Shown here: piece by piece, positions 45,870 to 55,543 of the stretch
Layout of the letters: every line of letters starts with the position of its first letter
Position numbering within the stretch: the first letter of the stretch is position 1
NCBI RefSeq assembly: GCF_004005475.1
Contig: NZ_RZTZ01000002.1
Span: 248,001 to 312,000, forward strand
Source of the DNA: Niallia taxi
GTDB lineage: Bacteria > Bacillota > Bacilli > Bacillales > Cytobacillaceae
Reading direction: 5' to 3'
Length of the DNA stretch: 64,000 nt
The notes under the pieces: generated by a model
Told to the model about the DNA's origin: nothing
Seen by the model: the letters and a program-made list of their open reading frames with translations, nothing else
The model's database searches: none
Translations under genes and position numbers: made by a program

Positions 45870-47144
45870 ATGCAAATAAATATTCCAAGAGGTACGCAAG
45901 ATATTCTGCCAGGCACAGTAGAAAAATGGCAATATATCGAAAATCGTATTAAAGATCTTTGCGATCGTTTTCAGTATAACGAAATAAGAACACCAATCTT
46001 TGAACATACTGAGCTGTTTTTGCGCAGTGTTGGAGATACAACAGATATTGTGACAAAGGAAATGTACACATTTGAGGACAGAGGCGAAAGAAGCCTGACT
46101 TTAAGACCAGAAGGAACAGCTTCTGTAGTCCGCTCATTTGTAGAAAATAAAATGTTTGGTTTGCCATCACAGCCAGTTAAGCTTTTCTATTTAGGGCAAA
46201 TGTTCCGTTATGAACGCCCACAGGCAGGCAGATTCCGCCAATTCGTTCAGTTTGGAGTAGAAGCAATCGGTAGTAAAGATCCAGCGATCGATGCGGAAGT
46301 AATGGCACTAGCCTATTCCGTTTATGAATCACTTGGGCTGTCAAAATTGAAGCTTGTTGTTAACAGCCTTGGAGACAAGGAAAGCAGGCTTGCACACAGA
46401 GAAGCGCTGATGGGCCACTTTAGCCCAAGCATCGGTGAATTCTGTAAGGATTGCCAAAGTCGTCTTGAAAAGAACCCGATGAGAATCCTTGATTGTAAAA
46501 AAGACCATGATCATCCGTTAATGAAGTCGGCTCCATCCATTCTTGAATATTTAAATGAGGATTCCAAGCAATACTTTGAAAAAGTACAAGCTTATTTAAC
46601 TGCCTTGAATATTCCTTATGAAGTGGATTCTAATCTTGTCAGAGGACTAGATTACTATAACCACACTGCATTTGAAATTATGAGTGAAGCAGAAGGATTT
46701 GGAGCGATTACGACATTATGCGGAGGCGGTCGCTACAATGGGCTAACAGAAGAGCTTGGCGGTCCGGAAGCACCTGGTATCGGCTTTGCGATGAGCTTAG
46801 AAAGATTACTTGCTGCATTACAGGCAGAAGGAATTGAATTGCCAATCGAAAAGAAAATTGATTGCTATCTTGTTGCATTAGGTGAGGAAGCGAAGGATTA
46901 TACAGTCGGGCTTCTAAATGAATTGCGCAAAGCAGGATTTTCTGCAGAAAGAGATTACTTGGACAGAAAAGTAAAAGGGCAATTTAAAGCAGCAGATCGC
47001 TTGCAAGCTAAGTTTGTCGCAATATTAGGGGAAGATGAGCTGAAAGAAAACAAAATCAATGTGAAGAGCCAGGAGACTGGTGAACAAAAACAAGTAAATC
47101 TGGATCATTTAGCGGCGGCTTTAAAGGATTTTCAGAGCTATTAA
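45870..47144 (+). CDS. hisS: Histidyl-tRNA synthetase
   Basis: This 424-residue class II synthetase charges tRNA(His). Motif 1 and 2 sequences appear with [18 protein letters not shown], and both histidine boxes: [14 protein letters not shown] and a later [10 protein letters not shown]-terminal anticodon-binding domain (about 325-424) follows. The start [15 protein letters not shown] is standard, and the ribosome-binding site is AGGAGGG. It is first in hisS-aspS behind the T-box leader, 30 bases before aspS. Confidence 0.98.
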   Translation: MQINIPRGTQDILPGTVEKWQYIENRIKDLCDRFQYNEIRTPIFEHTELFLRSVGDTTDIVTKEMYTFEDRGERSLTLRPEGTASVVRSFVENKMFGLPSQPVKLFYLGQMFRYERPQAGRFRQFVQFGVEAIGSKDPAIDAEVMALAYSVYESLGLSKLKLVVNSLGDKESRLAHREALMGHFSPSIGEFCKDCQSRLEKNPMRILDCKKDHDHPLMKSAPSILEYLNEDSKQYFEKVQAYLTALNIPYEVDSNLVRGLDYYNHTAFEIMSEAEGFGAITTLCGGGRYNGLTEELGGPEAPGIGFAMSLERLLAALQAEGIELPIEKKIDCYLVALGEEAKDYTVGLLNELRKAGFSAERDYLDRKVKGQFKAADRLQAKFVAILGEDELKENKINVKSQETGEQKQVNLDHLAAALKDFQSY

Positions 47145-47174
47145 TAGATAAGGGAAACTTAAAGGAGGATAAAT

Positions 47175-48953
47175 ATGTTTGGTAGAACGTATTATTGTGG
47201 TGAAGTACCAGAAAAGGCTATTGGCGAAAAAGTTAGTTTAAAGGGCTGGGTTCAAAAAAGACGTGATTTAGGTGGATTGATTTTCATTGATTTACGTGAC
47301 CGTACGGGCGTCGTGCAAATTGTGTTTAACCCTGAAATAAATAAAGAAGCGCTTGAGGTTGCAGAAAAAGTAAGAAACGAGTTTGTTTTAGATATTAAAG
47401 GAACTGTTGTTGCAAGGCAGGAAGGAACTATTAATGAAAACCTGTCAACAGGAAAAGTAGAAATCGTAGTTGATGAGATTTCGATTCTTAATGAAGCAAA
47501 AACACCTCCATTCACTATTTCTGACAAAACAGATGTGGCAGAGGAAGTTCGCTTAAAGTATCGCTACTTGGATTTCAGAAGACCAGTTATGTTTGAAACA
47601 TTGAAAATGCGTCATCAAGTAACAAAAATCATGAGAGACTTTTTAGATAGCGAAGGATTCTTGGACATTGAAACACCAATTCTGACGAAGAGTACTCCAG
47701 AGGGAGCAAGAGATTATCTTGTGCCAAGCCGTGTGCATCCAAATGAATTCTACGCATTACCGCAATCGCCGCAGCTTTTCAAGCAGCTGTTGATGGTTGG
47801 CGGAATTGAGCGCTACTACCAAATTGCTCGCTGCTTCCGTGATGAGGATTTACGTGCAGATCGTCAGCCAGAATTCACACAGCTGGACATTGAAACTAGC
47901 TTTGTGAGTCAGGAAGACATCATGAATATGATGGAAAATATGATGGTAACAATTATGCGTGAAGTAAAAGGAATCGATGTTCCTGCACCATTCCCAAGAA
48001 TGCCTTACGATGAAGCAATGGCAAGATACGGTTCTGATAAGCCTGACACAAGATTTGACATGGAGCTAACAGACCTTTCTGAAATCGTGAAAGACTCTAG
48101 CTTTAAGGTTTTTGCAGCAGCTGTTGAATCAGGCGGCCAAGTGAAAGCAATCAATGTAAAACAAGCGAGTGATAAATACTCTCGTAAGGACATCGACGCT
48201 TTAACAGATTTCGTGAAGGTTTATGGTGCAAAAGGATTAGCTTGGTTGAAGGCAGAGGAAGACGGTTTGAAAGGACCTATCTCTAAATTCATTTCTGAGG
48301 AAGAGCAAAAAGCATTTGAAGCAGCACTTTCCATTGAAAGTGGAGATTTATTGCTGTTTGTAGCAGATAAAGCAAATGTTGTCGCAGATTCATTAGGTGC
48401 ACTTCGTCAAAAATTGGCGAAAGAACTGAACCTAATTGACCCAGACAAGTTCAATTTCCTATGGGTGACAGATTGGCCGTTGTTCGAATATGATGAAGAA
48501 GAAAATCGTTTCTATGCGGCACACCATCCATTCACAATGCCAAAAAGAGAGGATATCGAACTGCTTGATTCTAATCCTAAGGCTGTCAAAGCACAAGCAT
48601 ATGATATCGTATTGAATGGTTATGAGCTTGGTGGTGGATCACTTCGTATTTTCGAAAAGGATATCCAAGAAAAAATGTTCAGTATGCTAGGCTTCTCAAA
48701 AGAAGAGGCTTATGAGCAATTTGGCTTCTTGTTAGAAGCATTTGAATACGGGACACCACCACATGGCGGAATCGCAATTGGCTTAGACAGACTTATCATG
48801 CTGCTGTCTGGCAGAACGAATCTTCGTGACACAATTGCATTCCCGAAAACAGCAAGCGCAAGCTGCTTACTTACAGATGCACCTGGCGAAGTTTCTCAAA
48901 GCCAGCTTGATGATTTGCATCTTGCCCTTAAAGCACCGAAACAAAACGACTGA
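47175..48953 (+). CDS. aspS: Aspartyl-tRNA synthetase
   Basis: This is a 592-residue bacterial-type class II enzyme. It has an N-terminal OB anticodon-binding domain (about 1-105), the catalytic core with flipping-loop and motif 2 ([18 protein letters not shown]), a GAD insertion domain (about 300-420), and motif 3 ([13 protein letters not shown]). The AAAGGAGG site precedes ATG 47175. It is cotranscribed with hisS. Whether it charges only tRNA(Asp) or also tRNA(Asn) depends on other genes not seen here. A terminator and a repeat element follow. Confidence 0.98.
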   Translation: MFGRTYYCGEVPEKAIGEKVSLKGWVQKRRDLGGLIFIDLRDRTGVVQIVFNPEINKEALEVAEKVRNEFVLDIKGTVVARQEGTINENLSTGKVEIVVDEISILNEAKTPPFTISDKTDVAEEVRLKYRYLDFRRPVMFETLKMRHQVTKIMRDFLDSEGFLDIETPILTKSTPEGARDYLVPSRVHPNEFYALPQSPQLFKQLLMVGGIERYYQIARCFRDEDLRADRQPEFTQLDIETSFVSQEDIMNMMENMMVTIMREVKGIDVPAPFPRMPYDEAMARYGSDKPDTRFDMELTDLSEIVKDSSFKVFAAAVESGGQVKAINVKQASDKYSRKDIDALTDFVKVYGAKGLAWLKAEEDGLKGPISKFISEEEQKAFEAALSIESGDLLLFVADKANVVADSLGALRQKLAKELNLIDPDKFNFLWVTDWPLFEYDEEENRFYAAHHPFTMPKREDIELLDSNPKAVKAQAYDIVLNGYELGGGSLRIFEKDIQEKMFSMLGFSKEEAYEQFGFLLEAFEYGTPPHGGIAIGLDRLIMLLSGRTNLRDTIAFPKTASASCLLTDAPGEVSQSQLDDLHLALKAPKQND

Positions 48954-48956
48954 TTG

Positions 48957-49315
48957 AAAAGAGGCTGGGTCATAAGTATGTGAATCAGCGTAAAGACCGA
49001 ACTACTTAATCAACTATTGATTAGATAGTTCGGTTTTTTGTTTTTAGTTTAAATACAAAAAATTAGAAAATTTTAGTGGAATGGAGCGGAGGCCACTCGA
49101 CTACTAAGGGAAATAGAGGACGCTTTAGACCCCACAGGCGAAGACGAGGAGGCTCCATTCCTCCCCGCGGAAAGCGCAAGGACGAGCGCGCAATGAAACG
49201 AACTAACTTTAACTCAGCATTCTATTTAGACACAACCTTCATTTTTCAAATTTAGTTGTAATTCTATTATTCGTGTTTAGAAAGCTTATCTTTTGTTTGG
49301 TCTCAGCCTCTTTTT
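48957..49315. repeat. Composite repeat element between aspS and tcdA
   Basis: This is most of a 521-base non-coding gap. AAAAGAGGCTG at 48957 and the inverse GTCTCAGCCTCTTTTT at 49300-49315 bracket the region as inverted ends. Inside are a terminator hairpin (48997-49033) and a GC-rich block (49077-49199) with GGAGCGGAGGCC, CCCCACAGGCG and CCCCGCGGAAAGCG. From memory that block resembles a dispersed repeat seen in many Bacillaceae genomes; this copy looks degenerate. It has no ORF with coding character. Confidence 0.65.
48997..49041 (+). terminator. Terminator after hisS-aspS
   Basis: A 16-bp stem with one mismatch (48997-49012 with 49018-49033) and a run of six T residues. Confidence 0.88.
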
Positions 49316-49474
49316 CCTTTATACTCAAATCGGTCTAGGGCTAGAACCTGTCTACATTTTATGTTATAGTACAAAAGGGTTTAAGAGTAGATAATACTAG
49401 AAATCATAAATAGATATAAAGGAATTGCCAATTCCTGTTTGACGGTAAATCTAATAATGGAGTTGAAGAAATAG

Positions 49475-50236
49475 ATGTTGCACCAATTTTCAAGAAATGA
49501 ATTAGCAATTGGCACTGAGGGATTAGAAAAGTTAAAAAACAGCACTGTTGCAGTACTGGGCATAGGGGGAGTAGGCTCCTTTTCTGCGGAGGCTTTAGCT
49601 CGTTCCGGTGTCGGCAAATTGATTTTGATTGATAAGGATGATGTTGATATCACGAATGTCAATCGCCAAGTAATTGCACTATTATCAACTGTAGGACGCC
49701 CGAAAGTAGATATAATGAAGGAACGTATTGCTGATATTAATCCAGAGTGCGAAGTGATTGCGTTGAAAATGTTTTATACGGAAGAAACGTATGAAGAAAT
49801 TTTTGCATACGGTTTAGACTATGTTGTTGATGCGTCTGATACAATTTCCTATAAAATTCATTTGATGAAGGAATGCTTAACAAGAAATATTCCCATCATT
49901 TCCAGCATGGGTGCAGCAAATAAAATGGACCCAACTCGTTTCCAGATTGCTGACATCAGCAAGACGCATACAGATCCAATTGCTAAAGTAGTTCGTCTTC
50001 GTTTGCGAAAAGAAGGCATACGCAAAGGAATTAAAGTGGTATTCTCTGATGAGAGCCCGATTGTTATTAGGGAGGATGTTCGTAAAGTGGTCGGCAAAGA
50101 TAATGCACCAATTCGTAAGGCAAAAATGCCTCCATCTTCGAATGCATTTGTCCCTTCTGTTGCTGGCTTGATTATGGCAAGTCACGTTGTAAAAGAATTG
50201 TTAGGCGATATTAAAATAGTACGTGTTAACGACTAA
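49475..50236 (+). CDS. tcdA: tRNA threonylcarbamoyladenosine dehydratase
   Basis: A 253-residue ThiF/E1-like enzyme that cyclises t6A37 of tRNA to ct6A with ATP. The nucleotide-binding GIGGVGSFSAEALARSG starts near residue 29; DKDDVDITNVNRQ and the GAANKMDPTRF segment are typical of the family. The C-terminal tail carries PSSNAFVPSVAGLIMAS. It follows aspS, as yrvM does in B. subtilis, but across the repeat element. The start ATG has only a weak GGAGT site about ten bases upstream. Confidence 0.95.
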   Translation: MLHQFSRNELAIGTEGLEKLKNSTVAVLGIGGVGSFSAEALARSGVGKLILIDKDDVDITNVNRQVIALLSTVGRPKVDIMKERIADINPECEVIALKMFYTEETYEEIFAYGLDYVVDASDTISYKIHLMKECLTRNIPIISSMGAANKMDPTRFQIADISKTHTDPIAKVVRLRLRKEGIRKGIKVVFSDESPIVIREDVRKVVGKDNAPIRKAKMPPSSNAFVPSVAGLIMASHVVKELLGDIKIVRVND

Positions 50237-50244
50237 TAAGTGAA

Positions 50245-50275
50245 AAGCCCAGGCTGGGAGCAGCCTGGGTTTTTG
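50245..50275 (+). terminator. Terminator after tcdA
   Basis: A perfect 9-bp GC-rich stem (50248-50256 with 50261-50269), GGAG loop and five T residues. Confidence 0.9.
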
Positions 50276-50312
50276 TATGTTAAATAGCTGGCTTAAATTG
50301 ACAAATTACCTA

Positions 50313-50341
50313 TTGCTTATGGAAATGTATTAGTGTACTAT
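50313..50341 (+). promoter_or_regulatory. Sigma-A promoter of the ABC transporter operon
   Basis: TTGCTT (50313-50318), a 17-base spacer and TACTAT (50336-50341). The -10 box lies in the left arm of the palindrome described next. Confidence 0.55.
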
Positions 50342-50364
50342 TTTGATAGTACACTAATACATTT
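50323..50364. promoter_or_regulatory. Palindromic operator, probably for the GntR/YtrA-type repressor
   Basis: Perfect 18-bp arms (50323-50340 and 50347-50364) around TTTTGA. The core AGTGTACTA/TAGTACACT is typical of GntR-family YtrA sites. It overlaps the -10 region and ends 16 bases before the first start codon. The operon encodes a matching regulator. Confidence 0.75.
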
Positions 50365-50380
50365 ATTCGGGGAGATATAT

Positions 50381-51145
50381 ATGAACGCTTTTAAGGGCTT
50401 ATTGAGAAAGGATATAAAGATTTCTATCGGCTATTTTTACACGATTATGATTTTTATGGTCATAGCTTTTGCTGCAGGTTGGCTATTTTCCAACTATTAC
50501 GATACCCGCATGCTTGTTGGAGTGATTTCGTTTGCTTTAATCATTGCACATGTTATTTATTTACCTGGATCGCTGTTGACATCTCTTAATATGGAAGGGA
50601 AAACACAATTATGGCTTCATAATCCGCAAAGCAGTGCGAAATTATTGCTGTCAAAGCTGACAGCCTGTTCCTTGCTGTCTGTGTGCTCGACTATCCTCAT
50701 CACGATTATTACGATTATCAGTATTGCTTCGTTAGCAGAGTTCAACGAGATGTTCTCTACTGGTGATATTGTCATGATTGCTGTTGCAATTTGGGTGCTA
50801 TCGTTTTATATCAGCATTTGGGTCCTATTTTATTGGACTGTTTATCATAGTATCGCGAGAGTTCAAGCTTTAAAAAAACTCCGCTGGCTTGTTCTTATTG
50901 CAATCTGGTATTTATGGGAAATGTTAACTGGGTTATTCGGGAAAATTAGTTTTGTTCAAGCTTTAAAAGACAAATGGATGTTGAATATAGGAAACGTATT
51001 TCATATGGAAACAGGGGCAAATTCCTTCCAAGCCAGCTTTGAAATGATGGATATATCCATATTTGTTCTTGCTGGCTATTGTTTGACAGCAATTCTGCTC
51101 TTCTGGCTTTCTTCTTGGGCTTTAGACAAGAAAGTGGAGGTGTAA
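50381..51145 (+). CDS. Membrane protein of ABC transporter operon
   Basis: A 254-residue polytopic protein with about six transmembrane helices and no extracellular domain of note. It begins with a short amphipathic segment (MNAFKGLLRKDIK) typical of ABC-2 type permeases, so it is the likely partner of the ATPase at 51528. ATG 50381 follows GGGGAG; the longer reading frame from 50333 would start inside the operator and is rejected. It ends just before the GntR gene, in one operon. Substrate unknown. Confidence 0.8.
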   Translation: MNAFKGLLRKDIKISIGYFYTIMIFMVIAFAAGWLFSNYYDTRMLVGVISFALIIAHVIYLPGSLLTSLNMEGKTQLWLHNPQSSAKLLLSKLTACSLLSVCSTILITIITIISIASLAEFNEMFSTGDIVMIAVAIWVLSFYISIWVLFYWTVYHSIARVQALKKLRWLVLIAIWYLWEMLTGLFGKISFVQALKDKWMLNIGNVFHMETGANSFQASFEMMDISIFVLAGYCLTAILLFWLSSWALDKKVEV

Positions 51146-51150
51146 GGTGA

Positions 51151-51531
51151 ATGTCTGATGACTTTAAAGCATCAAGGCCAATATATATGCAAATTGTTGA
51201 TAAAATCATGCAGCAAATTGCAAGACAGGAGCTGAAAGAGGGGCAAAAGCTTCCTTCTGTTAGAGAAATGGCCATTGAGTCAGGAGTAAATCCAAATACA
51301 ATCCAAAGAACCTACAGTGAGTTGGAGAGGATGCATATTGTGGAAACGAAAAGAGGACAGGGGACATTCATCACGGATAAAAGGGAAGTGCTGGAGGAAG
51401 TGAAGAAAAAACTGCAGTTTGATATTGTCGACAGGTTTATTGCGAATATGAAGGAGCTTGGCATGTCTGAGGAAGAACTGATAGCAGAACTGACGCAGCA
51501 TTTGAACAGAAGAAAGGAGGGAAAGTCTTGA
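51151..51531 (+). CDS. GntR family (YtrA subfamily) transcriptional regulator
   Basis: This 126-residue regulator has an N-terminal winged helix (about 10-78: RPIYMQIVDKIMQQIARQEL, LPSVREMA, NPNTIQRTYSELE, RGQGTFI) and a short C-terminal helical dimerisation tail. That short tail without a ligand-binding domain defines the YtrA subfamily, which typically represses its own ABC transporter operon and responds to cell-wall-active peptides. The palindrome at 50323 is the expected target. The stop overlaps the following ATPase gene by four bases. Confidence 0.93.
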   Translation: MSDDFKASRPIYMQIVDKIMQQIARQELKEGQKLPSVREMAIESGVNPNTIQRTYSELERMHIVETKRGQGTFITDKREVLEEVKKKLQFDIVDRFIANMKELGMSEEELIAELTQHLNRRKEGKS

Positions 51532-52223
51532 TTTTATTTCAAAAAGTCACCAAAAAATACGGGAAAGAAACAGCCTTACAAGACATTGATTTCACCTTCG
51601 AACAAGGCAAGATATACGGACTGGTCGGAGCTAATGGGAGTGGGAAATCAACTACCCTGAAAATGATTGCAGGACTTGTCCAGCCAACCTCAGGAAGTGT
51701 AAGTGTCAACGGCAAAAAAGCGAATCGGAAAATCGCTGCTGACGTTTCTTATTTAACCGAATTAGATATGTTTTACGAAGGTTTTACTGTATTAGATATG
51801 CTTGAGTTTTCCGCCTCGCAATTTCAGGATTTAAATATGGAAACAGCTTATGAACTTATAAGCTATATGGCGCTCGATAAAGATAAAAAAATCAAAGAGC
51901 TGTCTAAAGGAAACAGAGGAAGATTAAAGCTTGTTATCAGCTTAAGCAGGAAGGTGCCTGTGTTATTGCTTGATGAACCATTTTCAGGGTTAGATCCGAT
52001 GGTTAGAGAGTCAATTGTAAAGGGCTTGCTTCATTATATTGATTTTGACAGACAAACTGTCATCATTGCCACACATGAGATTGCCGAGATTGAACCGCTT
52101 TTGGATGATGTGGTTGTCATAAATCAAGGTCATTTCGCAGCACATTTTCATGTGGAAACACTTAGAGAACAATATGGACTTTCTGTTGTTGAGTGGATGA
52201 GAGAAAATATTAAGCAGTTATAG
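51528..52223 (+). CDS. ABC transporter ATP-binding protein (YtrB-like)
   Basis: This 231-residue ATPase has Walker A GANGSGKST (about 35-43), Walker B VLLLDEPFSGLD and the switch His in IIATHEIAE. The signature is KELSKGNRGRLKL, diverged from LSGGQ as in the YtrB/BcrA-like group. TTG start at 51528 overlapping the regulator gene. It probably pairs with the membrane protein encoded first in the operon. Transported substrate is not known. Confidence 0.92.
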   Translation: MILFQKVTKKYGKETALQDIDFTFEQGKIYGLVGANGSGKSTTLKMIAGLVQPTSGSVSVNGKKANRKIAADVSYLTELDMFYEGFTVLDMLEFSASQFQDLNMETAYELISYMALDKDKKIKELSKGNRGRLKLVISLSRKVPVLLLDEPFSGLDPMVRESIVKGLLHYIDFDRQTVIIATHEIAEIEPLLDDVVVINQGHFAAHFHVETLREQYGLSVVEWMRENIKQL

Positions 52224-52237
52224 AGAGGGGAGCTAGT

Positions 52238-53155
52238 ATGGCAAGTGTTGTAGAACTGAAAGATGTTTCAAAAATCATTAAAGGCAGGAAAATCATCGAC
52301 CGTTTAAGCTTCAATGTCGAAGAGGGAGAAGTGTTTGGCTTTCTTGGCCCAAATGGTGCAGGGAAAACGACAACAATCCGTATGATTGTAGGACTTATCA
52401 GCATGTCTGACGGAGATATTTTTATTTGTGGCAATAGTGTCAAAAAAGATTTCGAAAAGGCAGTTCAGCATGTTGGTGCAATCGTGGAGAATCCGGAAAT
52501 GTATAAATTTCTGTCTGGCTATGATAATTTGGTGCACTATGGGCGGATGATAAAAGGAGTTAGTAAAGCAAAGATAGCAGAGGTTGTCGAGCTTGTTGGC
52601 CTTACCGACAGAATCAATGACAAGGTCAAAACGTATTCACTTGGTATGAGACAAAGGCTAGGGCTTGCCCAAAGCTTATTGCATGACCCTAAAGTCCTTA
52701 TCCTTGATGAGCCGACGAACGGCCTTGATCCTGCAGGAATAAGAGAGATTCGTGATCATTTAAGAATGCTTGCAAGAGACAGAGGAATGGCTGTTATTGT
52801 TTCCAGTCATCTGTTATCAGAAATGGAAATGATGTGTGACAGAATCGGTATTATCCAGCAAGGCAAGCTTGTGGATGTTCAGCTTGTGAAGGATTTTGTC
52901 AGCAATGCAGAAAAGCTGTATGAGCTGGAACTGGACCGTTTGGATGATGCGATCAATTTAATCACCGAGCATTTGCCAGGTATAAACCTTACAAAAAGTG
53001 ATTCTTGCCTGGAGGTACCGGTTAAAAAAGAGCAAGTTCCTGAACTGGTCAAACTACTTGCGAGCCATGATATTTCTATATTTGGAATAAGAGAGATATC
53101 GAAAACACTCGAAGATAGATTCTTAGAAGTGACCAATGAGAAGGGGGAGTTATAA
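52238..53155 (+). CDS. ABC transporter ATP-binding protein (BcrA-type)
   Basis: This 305-residue ATPase has a full N-terminal NBD (1-220: Walker A GPNGAGKTT, signature YSLGMRQRLGLAQ, Walker B LILDEPTNGLD, switch VSSHLLSE) and a C-terminal regulatory extension. It resembles bacitracin-type (BcrA) exporters and lantibiotic self-protection systems. It is the second, distinct ATPase in the operon. The last base of its stop codon is shared with the first base of the following permease start, indicating tight coupling. Confidence 0.94.
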   Translation: MASVVELKDVSKIIKGRKIIDRLSFNVEEGEVFGFLGPNGAGKTTTIRMIVGLISMSDGDIFICGNSVKKDFEKAVQHVGAIVENPEMYKFLSGYDNLVHYGRMIKGVSKAKIAEVVELVGLTDRINDKVKTYSLGMRQRLGLAQSLLHDPKVLILDEPTNGLDPAGIREIRDHLRMLARDRGMAVIVSSHLLSEMEMMCDRIGIIQQGKLVDVQLVKDFVSNAEKLYELELDRLDDAINLITEHLPGINLTKSDSCLEVPVKKEQVPELVKLLASHDISIFGIREISKTLEDRFLEVTNEKGEL

Positions 53156-54108
53156 TGCTGCAGCTGCTTCAGAATGAATGGATGAAAATATGGAAGCGCA
53201 CTGCCACACATGTAATGGTCGTATTATTGCTGCTGAGTTCAATAGCGATCGGTGCTATAACTAAATATCAGGAGTATGGCTTGTCAGTCCCTGATAATGA
53301 AAATTGGAAGCAGGGCCTCGAGCTTGAGACCAAGGAATATCAAAAACAGCTTGATGATGGAACAGTTGACCCAACTTCCATTGACTACACTAGACAACAG
53401 ATTGCTATTAACAAATACAGGATAGAGCATAATATCTCAACGAATGTAGATTATTCGGCATGGGACTTTGTGTCAGATACTACAGAGCTTATTTCCTTTG
53501 CAGGCTTGTTTACCATTATCATTGCTGCAGGAATTGTCGCAAATGAGTTTACATGGGGGACGGTGAAGCTGCTGCTTATCCGCCCGATAAGCAGAGCAAA
53601 AATATTATTGTCTAAATATTTGACAGTATTGCTGTTTGGTATTTGCCTGCTTTTCATTTTGTTTGTTTTTTCTATACTACTTGGAGGAATATTATTCGGT
53701 TTCCCTGACACTCATACTCCTTATTTGAATTATCATGATGGAGCTGTTACAGAACAAAACATGATTGTGCATTTGTTAATATCATACGGACTCAACTCTA
53801 TTAGTTTATTAATGATAACAACAATGGCATTTATGATTTCAAGTGTCTTCCGAAACAGCTCCCTTGCTGTTGGAATCTCGATTTTTCTTATGTTTATGGG
53901 CAGCACGGTCACATTTATGCTTGCAACAAAGTTTGAATGGGCAAAGTACATCTTATTTGCCAATACAGATCTAAGCCAATATTTTGAAGGTGCACCAATA
54001 GTTCAAGGAATGACGATGACATTCTCCATTATTATGCTTTGCGTGTATTTTTTGATTTTCCATCTTCTTGCATTTTTAGTGTTCAAGAAAAGAGATGTAG
54101 CTGCATAA
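53155..54108 (+). CDS. ABC-2 type permease (BcrB-like)
   Basis: A 317-residue membrane protein. One N-terminal helix (about 20-37) is followed by an extracytoplasmic Gln/Asp/Tyr-rich loop of about 90 residues, then five helices. The segment IVANEFTWGTVKLLLIRPISR is the classic ABC-2 coupling region. It is the partner of the preceding BcrA-type ATPase. The system may export or defend against a peptide or lipid. The operon ends at a terminator. Confidence 0.93.
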   Translation: MLQLLQNEWMKIWKRTATHVMVVLLLLSSIAIGAITKYQEYGLSVPDNENWKQGLELETKEYQKQLDDGTVDPTSIDYTRQQIAINKYRIEHNISTNVDYSAWDFVSDTTELISFAGLFTIIIAAGIVANEFTWGTVKLLLIRPISRAKILLSKYLTVLLFGICLLFILFVFSILLGGILFGFPDTHTPYLNYHDGAVTEQNMIVHLLISYGLNSISLLMITTMAFMISSVFRNSSLAVGISIFLMFMGSTVTFMLATKFEWAKYILFANTDLSQYFEGAPIVQGMTMTFSIIMLCVYFLIFHLLAFLVFKKRDVAA

Positions 54109-54115
54109 GTAGTCT

Positions 54116-54148
54116 AAGAGCGGATGGCTGATGCCATTCCGCTTTTTT
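54116..54148 (+). terminator. Terminator after the ABC operon
   Basis: A stem with one bulged T (54120-54128 with 54133-54142), TGAT loop and six T residues. Confidence 0.85.
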
Positions 54149-54231
54149 GTTTTAAAGTCTAAACTTTTCGTTTCCGCATGAGATTGCGATATAATAGTTA
54201 ATAAAGAAGTGCGACAAAAGGTGTGAGTACA

Positions 54232-55527
54232 GTGAATGGAGAACCATTAGCATATCGAATGAGACCAACGACAATTGATGAGGTTGTCGGGCAACAGGAT
54301 ATAATCGGTAACCAAACAAGCTTATATAAAATGATTAAAAACGGCTATGTACCATCCATGCTTTTATATGGTGAGCCTGGTATAGGAAAAACCTCCATTG
54401 CCTTTGCGATTGCGGGTACAACAAGCTTGCCCTTTATTGCTTTAAATGCAACGACTGCAGGCAAAAAAGATGTGGAAGCAGTTGTGGACGAAGCAAGGCT
54501 GACAGGCAAGGTGCTGCTTTTTCTTGATGAGATTCATCGTTTTAATAAAGCCCAGCAGGATTATTTGCTTCCACATGTGGAAAGAGGAGATATCGTTTTG
54601 ATTGGGGCAACAACAGAAAACCCTTATCACGATGTGAATCCCGCGATCAGAAGCCGATGTGGCCAGATCAAGCAGCTAAAAAGATTGACAGATTCAGATA
54701 TTGAGGAGCTGCTCACACGAGCAATCAAGGAAGAACGCGGCCTTGGCAGTTTTGCTATTGAGATTACGGATGAACAAATTAAAAAAATTGCACAAGGGAC
54801 AAATGGGGACGCAAGAAAATCTCTCACCCTTTTAGAATCAATCGTCTACTCTTCTGACAAGAAAGATGGCAAATTTATTATAAAAGACGAGATGGTTGAG
54901 TCGATGATTGAAAAAGTCGGTGTGTATGGAGATAAGAAGGGCTCCCATTTCTACAATTTACTGTCAAGCCTGCAAAAAAGCATTCGTGGCAGCGATGTTG
55001 ATGCTGCTCTTTATTATTTGGCCCATTTGCTCGAAACTGGTGATCTTGTGGCAGTCAACAGAAGACTGCTTGTTATCGCCTACGAGGATATTGGACTAGC
55101 CAAAACGTCTGTCGGCAATAATGTCCTTGCTGCTGTTACAGCCAGCGAACGGCTTGGCCTTCCTGAAGCAAGAATTCCATTATCTGTTGCTGTTGTGGAA
55201 ATGTGCTTGTCCTCTAAATCAAATGCCGCATACAAAGCACTTGATGCAGCAATAGCTGATGTAAGAAGCGGCAATGTCGGGGATATCCCGATGCATCTTC
55301 GTGACGGTCATTATGCCGGGAGTAAGGTGCTAGGACATGTAGGATATGTATATCCCCATGATTATCCAATCGGTACGTTCGGCGGCTGGGTTAATCAGGA
55401 CTATTTACCAGATAAGCTAAAGGGAACAAAGTATTATGAGCCGACAGAGGCAGGAGAAGAGAAAAAGCTTAAGGCTATTTATGAACGGTTAGCAGGATTC
55501 CGGACAGATAGCGGGAAAAAACAATAA
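54232..55527 (+). CDS. rarA: Replication-associated recombination AAA+ ATPase RarA
   Basis: This 431-residue MgsA/WRNIP1-family ATPase acts at stalled forks and in recombination. It has Walker A GEPGIGKTS (about residues 49-57), Walker B FLDEIHRF, sensor GATTENPY, and the C-terminal tetramerisation/MgsA domain ending GTFGGWVNQDYLPD. GTG 54232 is preferred because AAAAGGTG sits eight bases upstream; the GTG at 54223 is part of that site. In B. subtilis rarA (yrvN) lies between yrvM and cymR, as here apart from inserted genes. Confidence 0.95.
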   Translation: MNGEPLAYRMRPTTIDEVVGQQDIIGNQTSLYKMIKNGYVPSMLLYGEPGIGKTSIAFAIAGTTSLPFIALNATTAGKKDVEAVVDEARLTGKVLLFLDEIHRFNKAQQDYLLPHVERGDIVLIGATTENPYHDVNPAIRSRCGQIKQLKRLTDSDIEELLTRAIKEERGLGSFAIEITDEQIKKIAQGTNGDARKSLTLLESIVYSSDKKDGKFIIKDEMVESMIEKVGVYGDKKGSHFYNLLSSLQKSIRGSDVDAALYYLAHLLETGDLVAVNRRLLVIAYEDIGLAKTSVGNNVLAAVTASERLGLPEARIPLSVAVVEMCLSSKSNAAYKALDAAIADVRSGNVGDIPMHLRDGHYAGSKVLGHVGYVYPHDYPIGTFGGWVNQDYLPDKLKGTKYYEPTEAGEEKKLKAIYERLAGFRTDSGKKQ

Positions 55528-55543
55528 GGGAAGTGCAGCAGTA

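Noticed and set aside
48954-49474. 6S RNA, which in B. subtilis is encoded between aspS and tcdA
   Set aside because: The gap is filled by the repeat element. The stretch after it is too short for a ~190-nt 6S RNA behind a promoter, and no central-bubble hairpin was recognised.
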